From assembly GCA_009767595.1 (NCBI GenBank), contig VSDK01028676.1:152088-216087 (forward strand): a DNA stretch of 64,000 bases. Direction: 5' to 3'. This document shows, piece by piece, positions 34,737 to 43,500 of this stretch. Below the pieces are notes generated by a model. That model made no database searches. It saw nothing but the letters and a program-made list of their open reading frames with translations, and was not told the origin of the DNA. Position 1 is the stretch's first letter, and the number at the start of each line of letters is the position of its first letter. This DNA comes from Symbiodinium kawagutii (lineage: Eukaryota; Sar; Dinophyceae; Suessiales; Symbiodiniaceae). Position numbers and translations under genes: made by a program.

Positions 34737-37700
34737 CTATGTCTTGAAGGCTTCATGTGCTCGCTTGATGTGCGTCAATCGGAACTCAAAAGGTTTGTCG
34801 ACCTCAGTGGGATGCGTAGGAGTTTTCCCTGATGGAATCGCTAGCACCCGACCCAGAGCTCTGTTGCATCCTCGCCCTGTGACGAAGAATGTGTGAAGTA
34901 ACTCAGCAGCATGGTTCCCTTGCGAAAGTCTTGGTCTGACATTGAACCCTCCCAGCCATGAGGAACATCCAAGTGCAACCAAAGATTCCACCCTTTCCAT
35001 GCGATCACCTAAGAAAAAATCGCCTTTGTAATTGTGCAGCAGCCAATTCACCGACCGTTTCCAAACATCCGAAAGGTCAGCAAGAGTACGTGGTTTTGCA
35101 TCTGCTTGGATTTCATGGTCATCCAGAATATAATGATAAGCTCCACATTTATCCCTCTGCACCCTGTCAGTAATGCTCCTCGGGGGAGCACTATGCGTAG
35201 CCAGCTGGAAATCAACAAGGAGCTCTAAATAAGAGATGTCACCTCTTGTTCTTTGACCCCTCTTGGGCCATTGCAGTTGCCTCGCCCACCATAGCAGTCT
35301 CCATAGGTATACACCCCCATAGGGAAATGCCCAAAAACAGGACAAGGGCATGGGAATGCACAAACCAACCGTCTGTACGGCACCCTCGAAACAGTACATT
35401 GTCAGATCCAGCTTATGCGACTCACGTTTGATCCTTAACGCAGATTGTTGACTTTCCACACACAGCTTGGCCACATCTGCAATGTATTGTAGAAAGGATT
35501 GCAAATCGCATCTGTTCTTCTTGACCTGATCGAGTTCCTTGGTCGAAGCTGCAAGCAAGGTCTTTTTGTCATGCGTCACAGCCAGCTTAGCTTCTTTGTC
35601 GGCACGATTGTTACCCCAGACAAGCCATTTGAGCAGAGGGCTGTCAGCTTTCCCGGGGTCTGTATGGGCTTTAACCTTTTCGAGTTGAATGAACCCTGCA
35701 GGTCTGACAGCAATATGCTCCAGAATGTAATCCCAAATGTGAGCAGCATCGCGTCGCATGGTTCGTCCTGCGGCGTGTTCAGTCAAAGCATTGTTAATCA
35801 TGTCAAGGACAGCCTGGTTGTCTGTATAGATACGAACCTTCCAAGCAGTATTGAAAACCAGCAAAATAGCAAATAGCTCACCCATGAAGCTGTTCTGCTG
35901 TGGGCCCGGCACAACAAGCCTTTCTGAGTAAATGCACCTGTGTTGCATCCACTTGGACTCAACAATTGCGGCAGCTGAAAGACAAAGATCTGGGTCTTCC
36001 GCACAGAATGCCGTTCCATCAGTGAAGAAAAATCTGATTGTATCGTTCTGTTCGGGCACTGAAAAGGGCACTTGCAGATTCCACACGTCCTTGATTCCTT
36101 GAGGAATATTCACCTTAGGGCAGAGGCCGTAGGTCCAGCACTCCTTAGGCCAGTGGCGTTGGATTCTTTTCAAAGCCTGAGGATCTTTGCACACCTTCAG
36201 AGCTGCAGTGCAAAAGAATGCTTTATGTTCGCGCGAATCCGGTTTCCCGCACAACACGCATCCACTCTGGACCCCAGGTAAAAACTTGCTCAGGATATCA
36301 TGCGTGATGTTTCTGCCAGTAACATAGTTCATTGCATGGACTTGTTCCAGAAACTTCAGCTGTTTAAATGCCATATCATTCCCTTTCTGATCAAAGGTGT
36401 CTAATCGAAAATCCTTCCTAGTCCGGAGTTTCCTACAAACGTGCTTCAGCCACACACGTTGCAAGAGTCGCACCAGTGATTTCATCGGCGATAAAATCCA
36501 ATGCAACTCAACCCCTTCAATGGAAATGACAAACTGCTGCTGTTGGAATTTAACTCCAAGCCCCCTCAAGGCGTGCACCATGGATGCAATTGGACCTGGC
36601 CTATGGGCAAGGCGCCCCATGTCCTGCAGTTTCACACAAGTATGATGGAAATGTCCCATCAGGTCACCGAAAAACCTTGCGAAACGTCTCCAAGTGCGAA
36701 ACATGCCTATGATGATTCGAAATTCGGGGTCGATTCCCATTTCTAAGGCATTGCACGCAAGCCACGCACTGGAGCCAGTACCTGTCCTCTGCATTGCTTG
36801 CGCCATCTGAACTCTAAGAGAATGATGCTTCTGTTGGTTTATACTATGTGCAGCTGAACCATAAGTAGCACACGCAATCCCAGCAGACGATGCAAGTCTC
36901 TTCTTACAGCCCCTGGGTACCTTAGCAAGCTTAATTATGTTCAATTTGCTCTTGGCTTTGCTGAGTCTCTTGGAGATGCTCTTTATGAACTTTTTCTTGG
37001 AGTAACACTGTTGGAACCCAAGGTCATTGGCATGGAGGACAACAAGAATGATGTTGCTATTGACTTTGGTCCCCTGCAATTCACTACGCAGCTTCGCTGT
37101 TGTTGCCCATAACCAACTCTTCGAAGCAGCAATCTGCAATCTGAACGCACTAGCAAATCTCTCCAGTACCCCCAGCGCGGCCCTCAAATCCTCTGCTGAA
37201 GTTGCAAACACAGCCCAATTGTCAGCATAGAAGGCACAGTCGCAACCCGGGATGTGAAGCTCAAGCAGTCGGTATGCAAGGATTCCCACAGCAAGCATCG
37301 TTGGTACGGCAAAGGAGCATCCCTCGATCAGCCCGGTGGTGGTTTCACAAAGATAGGAGCAAGACCCACTGACTTCGAAGCATCGACGCATTGATTGCAT
37401 CATGGATCTGAATGGTCTTATGATGTGCTCAGGAAGTCCTAGGTGTTTCAACAGATGGATCATTGCACCTCTTGGTAGCGCATTGTAGCATTTGGCTATG
37501 TCTAGCACCAAACCTGCCAGGGGCTCACTTTGGATGTGAGCCAACTCAACCTTCAGGGAACTCAATGCAGCAACAAGATCGGCCGAGACCTGTTTGCAAG
37601 GCCCTCCGACTTGCGGCGGAACCAAGGATGCCAGATACACTGCAGCCTGTCTCCCTCTCAAGCCACCCCACATCCTGTAGAGCCTGGACATAATGGTGAT

Positions 37701-40502
37701 TGGCCTAATCGCGAATGCATGCTCTGGGATATCTTCCTTCGGTAGACAAATCGTCTTGGCTATCGACCACTGTTGTGGCCATAGGCCTCCTTCCTCCAAC
37801 ACACTGAGTATCACAGCAAGAATGTCAAAGAGGCAAGTAGGGAGTTTCCTCATGTCCAGCACACTGAACCCATCTGAACCCCTAGCACTCGCAATCTTGA
37901 CTCTGTTAACATTGTCCCGGAGATCTTTCCCGGTGATGGGTGGGAAAGTGGCACATTGTTCCTTTGGTACACTTAGAATGAAATCAAGCATCTCCTGAGG
38001 GGGGTCGAACAACTCATGTTCCTCATCTCTCTGAAAAAGATCATTCCAAGCGTCAAAGAGCATATCGTGCATTTCACTTGGGTCTACCACAACTTTGTAT
38101 TGCAGCAAAACCATATCATCGTGAGCATGGCTGAAGAGCTTAACTGGCCCATCCAACGTGATTGCATCACGGCTCACTTTAACAATCTTCCGTTGTTGGG
38201 ATTGAAAGGTGACCGGCAAGTTCAAGTCAAGATCACCAAAGGAGCTTCCAGCAAGAACAGACAATCCGCCTTTGCTCCATCGTTGTGGGGTGATCTCGCA
38301 CTTAACTGGCTTCTTCATGAAGGTCAAGGGTTTGGGCGATGGGCCCTTGACTTTGGAAAAAGCGATTTTGCCCCCTCGTTGCAGATCTGCAATCATATCT
38401 ATTCTTTTCTTATTCATACATGCAAAGGCTGCACGTTGTTGTTGGGATTTGACCCACTCCTGCAGTTTCACAGAGATTTCTTGGAGGGCTGCACTCGATG
38501 GCATGCAAACACTGATGAGCATCCCAACATGTTCATGTACCCAATGACTAAAACCATGGGGGAAACCCTTAGCCTCAAGAATTTTCCTCCAAAGGTGACA
38601 CGCCTGGCTCCAACCCCGTGTGTGGAAGTTCTTGGCCAATGCATGTACCTGTCTCACAAGGCTTTGCATCCTATGAACTTGAGTTATTTGTGCACGAAGC
38701 TGGACACTGGATTGATCAGCAATCGGCTGCAAGTCACCATCTCTAGCTCTACGGTTGTGAGGAATGATCCTGTGTTGCACTTTAAAGATGGGTTTGCAAT
38801 GCCGACCTTGGTGAATGTTTGAGACTTTCAATCTGCAGCCCTCAGAGTCGACAACAGATTTCACAAGTGCCTGCTCAGCTGCATGTGTCCAAATGCTACC
38901 CATCTTGGCAACATCTTTCTCCGCTAAAGCCTTCATGAAATTCCTCTCTGAAGGCAGCATTGCACGTGTGGCTTCATGTTGAATCAGGTCAGGGTCGTTG
39001 ATGCACATGTCGAATGATCTTGGTATGACCCATGACATCTGTGGTGCTAATAGCGTCTCCAAATCGAAAGATGCACACAAAACTGGATGCACCGGGAACA
39101 AATGATGCTGTTGGGTCCTGCACTGTCTGAGGGCCATGGCAAGGTCCCGACAGACTAGGATGAAGGTATGCCTAGCGCTATCGCAAGATGTAGGCTCCAG
39201 AGGGTGGTCATTCTTTATGCTGGAAAGTTCAGCACAATCAACCCACCCCTGTGACTGGAGTAGTGGCCATGCATCCAACTTGGAAAGAGGCATGTTCATA
39301 TCCCCGACTATGATGCTCGGACCTCTAAATTTGAGTGACCTCTGCGCTGCATGCGAGAAGATCCGATTCATGAGTGTAACCGGGTCAGCGTACTTGAAAG
39401 CCACTGTCGGTCCGTAAACACTTGTCATCTGAAGAAACCTGTGAGGTTGGAACATGATATGTGTCTCACAGATGCGATTCGAATGCACAATGTCTGATGG
39501 CAAATCCTCCAAGACAGGTCTACACGGAAAAGGGGACACAATGGCTGTTCCCCCTGCGACTCCCCTCAAGCTAGCCTTGGCATTCTGGTAAGGAGCAACG
39601 GTGGCCGACCATGTGGTATGCAGCTTGAGCTCCTGGAATCTTTTGGTCATCCCTGTCTGCACTGCTTTCGTGGCACCGGTCTCAGAGATGCCGATGATTG
39701 CAGGCAAAATGGATGCAATGTCCGCTTCTTTATCCCAAATGGTGGTTGGATTACATGATGCAATCTGCAATGTTTGGCAAGAGATGCTAGGTCCAGGATT
39801 AGTGGCTTCCCCGTAGCAAACAAAAAGCAACCACGACACAAAGATAATACAGGCTACCGTGAGGCAAAGGAACTTACCCCTGTCTGCCTGATGCCTTCTT
39901 CGTGCACTTCTTCTGATCCTAGCCTTCATCTTCCTGTGAAGTGTCCTCCTCCTTTTGGCGATCCAACGTGCTGAATGGCACTTCACAACTTTCCTCCTCG
40001 ACACAGCTCTGATACATTGAAACACCTGTTTCAGAGCCCACGTTGCCTTCTGACATAGACCTTCCAGGAATGAACCCAAAAGGATCATAAAAAACCACGG
40101 AACGTTCCAATTCAAGCAAGGGCTCAAAGAACCCGAATTGCGGGAGACATCGCCCCCATGATATGGTACTCGTTGCATAGCATGAATTTGCATGGCCCGA
40201 TTGGCCTCACTGCCTTCATGATCTTGGTCCGGAGGTAAGCGAAAACTAGTATGGACGCACCAGCGGTCTAGGACATGGGTTCCACACCAGTAATCGCTAA
40301 CCATGGGACTTAGACCAGGCAGTTCATTTCCTCCCTGTGCCATCTTCGAAAACCATCCCTCGATTTGCCCCTCTGGGAAAGGATTGGAAAGGCAGCTGCA
40401 TTCAGGTTCTTCATACCCCACCTGCTCCGAAGCAAAAGCAAGAGGCATTGTGAAAAACCACAGCCACCAACCCCACCAACAAACCCTGGGCAAACGAGAT
40501 AG
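34737..40502 (-). CDS. Retrotransposon ORF2: endonuclease, reverse transcriptase, zinc knuckle and RNase H polyprotein
   Basis: The frame is open from the codon after the ORF1 TGA. The first ATG is at 40448. Residue numbers count from the TTG at 40493 (1918 codons). A hydrophobic N-terminus (CWWGWWLWFF) and a very basic stretch (167-200) precede a membrane-like segment (208-226) and GEATNPGP (228-235). The endonuclease/exonuclease/phosphatase fold follows (about 237-480), with SVYGP (358-362) and VGDMN (396-400). Its final S-D-H position reads P-V-H (467-469). The reverse transcriptase (about 850-1130) has RPITIMSRLYR, motif A LVLDIAKCYNALPR (Asp998), motif B GLIEGCS, and motif C YADN (1089-1092) in place of YADD. 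The LINE-type zinc knuckle is C1412-x2-C1415-x7-H1423-x4-C1428. RNase H has Asp1492, Glu1539, Asp1558, His1610 and Asp1632, so all catalytic positions are intact. The last 280 residues have no recognised domain. The products act in reverse transcription and target-primed insertion. Confidence 0.92.
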   Translation of the reverse strand, partial: LSRLPRVCWWGWWLWFFTMPLAFASEQVGYEEPECSCLSNPFPEGQIEGWFSKMAQGGNELPGLSPMVSDYWCGTHVLDRWCVHTSFRLPPDQDHEGSEANRAMQIHAMQRVPYHGGDVSRNSGSLSPCLNWNVPWFFMILLGSFLEGLCQKATWALKQVFQCIRAVSRRKVVKCHSARWIAKRRRTLHRKMKARIRRSARRRHQADRGKFLCLTVACIIFVSWLLFVCYGEATNPGPSISCQTLQIASCNPTTIWDKEADIASILPAIIGISETGATKAVQTGMTKRFQELKLHTTWSATVAPYQNAKASLRGVAGGTAIVSPFPCRPVLEDLPSDIVHSNRICETHIMFQPHRFLQMTSVYGPTVAFKYADPVTLMNRIFSHAAQRSLKFRGPSIIVGDMNMPLSKLDAWPLLQSQGWVDCAELSSIKNDHPLEPTSCDSARHTFILVCRDLAMALRQCRTQQHHLFPVHPVLCASFDLETLLAPQMSWVIPRSFDMCINDPDLIQHEATRAMLPSERNFMKALAEKDVAKMGSIWTHAAEQALVKSVVDSEGCRLKVSNIHQGRHCKPIFKVQHRIIPHNRRARDGDLQPIADQSSVQLRAQITQVHRMQSLVRQVHALAKNFHTRGWSQACHLWRKILEAKGFPHGFSHWVHEHVGMLISVCMPSSAALQEISVKLQEWVKSQQQRAAFACMNKKRIDMIADLQRGGKIAFSKVKGPSPKPLTFMKKPVKCEITPQRWSKGGLSVLAGSSFGDLDLNLPVTFQSQQRKIVKVSRDAITLDGPVKLFSHAHDDMVLLQYKVVVDPSEMHDMLFDAWNDLFQRDEEHELFDPPQEMLDFILSVPKEQCATFPPITGKDLRDNVNRVKIASARGSDGFSVLDMRKLPTCLFDILAVILSVLEEGGLWPQQWSIAKTICLPKEDIPEHAFAIRPITIMSRLYRMWGGLRGRQAAVYLASLVPPQVGGPCKQVSADLVAALSSLKVELAHIQSEPLAGLVLDIAKCYNALPRGAMIHLLKHLGLPEHIIRPFRSMMQSMRRCFEVSGSCSYLCETTTGLIEGCSFAVPTMLAVGILAYRLLELHIPGCDCAFYADNWAVFATSAEDLRAALGVLERFASAFRLQIAASKSWLWATTAKLRSELQGTKVNSNIILVVLHANDLGFQQCYSKKKFIKSISKRLSKAKSKLNIIKLAKVPRGCKKRLASSAGIACATYGSAAHSINQQKHHSLRVQMAQAMQRTGTGSSAWLACNALEMGIDPEFRIIIGMFRTWRRFARFFGDLMGHFHHTCVKLQDMGRLAHRPGPIASMVHALRGLGVKFQQQQFVISIEGVELHWILSPMKSLVRLLQRVWLKHVCRKLRTRKDFRLDTFDQKGNDMAFKQLKFLEQVHAMNYVTGRNITHDILSKFLPGVQSGCVLCGKPDSREHKAFFCTAALKVCKDPQALKRIQRHWPKECWTYGLCPKVNIPQGIKDVWNLQVPFSVPEQNDTIRFFFTDGTAFCAEDPDLCLSAAAIVESKWMQHRCIYSERLVVPGPQQNSFMGELFAILLVFNTAWKVRIYTDNQAVLDMINNALTEHAAGRTMRRDAAHIWDYILEHIAVRPAGFIQLEKVKAHTDPGKADSPLLKWLVWGNNRADKEAKLAVTHDKKTLLAASTKELDQVKKNRCDLQSFLQYIADVAKLCVESQQSALRIKRESHKLDLTMYCFEGAVQTVGLCIPMPLSCFWAFPYGGVYLWRLLWWARQLQWPKRGQRTRGDISYLELLVDFQLATHSAPPRSITDRVQRDKCGAYHYILDDHEIQADAKPRTLADLSDVWKRSVNWLLHNYKGDFFLGDRMERVESLVALGCSSWLGGFNVRPRLSQGNHAAELLHTFFVTGRGCNRALGRVLAIPSGKTPTHPTEVDKPFEFRLTHIKRAHEAFKT
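35574..36044 (-). other. RNase H domain of ORF2
   Basis: This covers residues about 1484-1640. The strand-helix signature TDGTAF carries the first Asp, then NSFMGELFAILL carries Glu, then IYTDNQAVLDMIN carries Asp, then VKAH and GNNRADKEAK complete the active site. It is a type-1 RNase H fold, expected to remove the RNA strand from the cDNA hybrid. Its integrity supports recent function. Confidence 0.85.
39789..39812 (-). other. 2A-like motif GEATNPGP in ORF2
   Basis: The coding strand gives LLFVCYGEATNPGPS immediately after a hydrophobic segment and just before the endonuclease. Ribosome-skipping 2A peptides end D-x-E-x-N-P-G-P, follow a Leu-rich stretch, and occur at this same place in some animal and trypanosome LINEs. 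Here the NPGP core and the preceding Leu-Leu are present, but the acidic residue is displaced by one position. Whether skipping occurs is therefore uncertain. Confidence 0.5.
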
Positions 40503-40505
40503 TCA
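40494..40505 (-). promoter_or_regulatory. Candidate stop-codon readthrough site TGA-CTA between ORF1 and ORF2
   Basis: On the coding strand the junction reads CTT TGA CTA TCT CGT. The TGA ends ORF1, and the same reading frame continues without another stop for more than 1,900 codons through ORF2. TGA followed by CTA is the best-known leaky context for translational readthrough in eukaryotic viral and cellular genes. No ATG lies next to the stop. The first ATG of ORF2 is 55 nt further on. Readthrough would make an ORF1-ORF2 fusion in sub-stoichiometric amount. Reinitiation at the downstream ATG is the alternative. Confidence 0.7.
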
Positions 40506-43500
40506 AAGATCCTTGTCAATCTTCTGGCACTTCCGCTCTCCCTCTGCAAAGGTTGACCTGAAATCCTGCTGCATCTGCTCAAAGAGGGTTTTCATCTGCT
40601 TCAACATTCCTGCGTTGTTCTGCTGAATCTGCATCTGAATATTGTTGTGTTGCTCCTTGACCTCACAGAAACCTTTCTGCGCTTGCTCCGCGACAGAGGA
40701 GACATTGGCCCTGACCTCAGCAACCGAGTGGGCCACCTCTGCAATTTTCTCATCGCATCCCTTGACCTTCTCGTTGATCAATCCAATGAGTCTATCCTCC
40801 AACTCATTCTTCATGTCAGACAGCCTGCTTGCCGTGGTGGTAGAGGCTGCATCGTCTTCGGGGCACATCGAGGCGTCATAGCTCACCTGTGCCGGGATGA
40901 TAAAATCGCTGCTTCCACTCGCCTTGGTGCGGGTTTTCAGCAATGGTGTGACGGCCACGTAATCTTGGCCAATGCAAAGATGGGTTGCTGGCGGGTCATC
41001 CACCGAGCAGACAACCCATGCCGACTTCCCGCTTGGTTTGATAGCGGAAGCTTGCCAACCTAACTTGACAAGTGCAGCTGACAACTCCTGACATGTCGTG
41101 CTGACATGAAGGTTCCTAAGCATCCACCACGTAGCACCTGAGGGCACGGCACCCTGCTGCACACAAATGCTGTTCGGGGCGATCTGCTGCCTGATTGCAG
41201 TGATGTGTTCTCGCTTGGCTCTGACAGCATAAGCACCTTCACGTCCAACCTGAACAATGCCCAGAGCTTCCTTGCAACTCTGTGCATGCTTTGAGACCTC
41301 CTCCAGCGACAGCCCATGCATCGTGATGATGCCGAACCTTTGATCTGGTTTCCGATCCGATGTCTTCGGCTGTAGGTACACCCCCGCCTGTCCTGAACGT
41401 GACAATGTTGGAATGAGGGCTGCCTCAGTGATCCTCATGTACCCGTGAGCATACTTTCCTTTGTCGTGGCTGCAGGGACCACGATTGGCATCGAATGTTT
41501 TCCAGCTCCAACTGCTCACTACCTGATTCTTCCTAATTTCTGGGATCTGTTGCCCCAAATAATCCAAAGGGTTCCTCACCTTGTCCCAATCCAGAGCCTG
41601 AGCTTTCTGTATAGTCACTTCAACAATGACTGTTGGCACCGCCTCCAACTCGACCTTTGGTAAGGACGGTCTGCAATGGACAGCTTGGTCACCGAAATTC
41701 ACAACCACTGCGCTCGCAAGGATAGGTTGGTTTTCATGGTCAGTGGCCGGGACCGTTGTGGGTGTCAAACCATGAAAAACGGAGTCCGTCAACACAACCA
41801 ATGCCAGAGGGTCGGCCGACAAACGCTTTGGTGGCATATGCTTCTCAGCTTCACTTTTGGAAACCACTGTGATCCCTTTGGTATCCGGCCCCCATTGATT
41901 GGAACTGATGAGCGGGACACGGTCACCGGATGCAGTTTCGAAATGCATTGGGTTGATGGAGACAACTTTGGGCGTGGCTCCAACATTGGTTCGCTTCTTC
42001 GCTGCCTGTCCACTCCCTTTGGGAGGATTGTCTGGCACTGGCTTGGTGAGGCGAAGTGATTTCTGATGTTCCTTGAGCTCATTGGAAGTAACAAGCCTCA
42101 CTTGCGACTGGTTGGCCTTTGCCTTGAGGGCCCCCCAAATCTCATGCTCACTCATGTTCATAATCTTGTTGAGTTCAGTTCCAGCAATCTTGGATTGGAT
42201 TGTGGCAACTCTTTCAGCTACTGCATCACTTGAAACACCTTTGGTCAACAGCAATTCCCGGAGCTTCTTGATCTGAGCAGAAGTGCCCTTAGCACCTCCC
42301 TTCAGCTGGCAAAGCCGGAATTCCATTGGCTTCAAATGATCAATGCCTCTCACACGATCCGAGGCAACCACCAATTTGCCATTCTGCAAGATCTGGATAG
42401 TATGCTCCCCACGGGAAGGGGCAAGCATCTTGGCAACCAAATCAACCAAAATAGTCTTGGACTTGACCGTGTGGCACATGGCTTTGGAGGTGAAAGGCCC
42501 CCGGATCCACAAGTTCGTATCACCTTGCCCCGTCTCTCCCCCTTTTGCAGAACCAACGGAGGAAACCACCAGAAAAGTGTTGGAGCATGGATCATCATCA
42601 AACTTGACATGATAGCAATCAAATGGAAACTCTTTCACCTGTGTGTCATGGTCAATAACGATATCTTCCAGGACCAGCATTGGCAAATTCTGTCTTCCTG
42701 GGAAAATTGTGGCGAGTAGCGTCGCAGCGGTCAAACTTGTGGGCTTCAGGACCGACCGAACCACTTTCCACTTGGCATCAAAAAAGGTGATTCTGACATC
42801 ATCGACATCCGCATCATCCTTGGGTGCCTCCTCCTCCAAATGCTGATGTGGCTCTGCCGGTGCTGTGTCACACTCAACCTGAGACCGGAGGCTCCTTTGA
42901 ATCTGGGCGTGGAAAACCACTGCTGGGAAGGTGAGCACAAATCTCCCCTCCGGACAAGTGCTGCCCTCCTGGAGGATCAGCAGTTGGGTTGGCAATATAG
43001 CAGCTTCAACAGCAACATATGCCCGCAAGTCAGCAATGGTCCATGTGACATCCACTTCAACAACAAGTTCCTGAGTAAGGAAAGGTGCAAAGACCACCCT
43101 CCCATAACTGTAGGGTCGAAAACACATCTCCCAAGGGCTTGGAGAGGCAGGCAAGTCATCCAAATCGACTGTGACACCATTGACCCGCACCTCATGGAAA
43201 TGCTGGTCGACTGCATGCGGCAAGACAGTTTGCAGGATGTTCCTAACAGTCGCCCTTGACTGCTTGACAACCATGGTGCTCCAGATCCCTTGTGAATGGA
43301 CCAACTTCACAACCAGCTCATATCCCGTAACATCTGGAAATGCAACGAAACAGCATTCACCTTGAAGGGGTTGCATGGTACTGACTCTCATCCCCTGCAG
43401 GTTTGGGAACTCATCCTTCAAGAGTTGTGGGATCAGAACTGGATCATTCGGATTCTGAATGACCGCCGCTGGAAAACAACATTTCTTCACCGCGTGATCA

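Noticed and set aside
38016-38822. 268-codon plus-strand frame
   Set aside because: Antisense shadow of the reverse-transcriptase frame. The minus strand has clear motifs.
39780-39870. Hydrophobic segment before NPGP as a secretion signal
   Set aside because: It lies about 200 residues inside the frame and follows a strongly basic region. It is better read as a membrane-like or 2A-lead segment.
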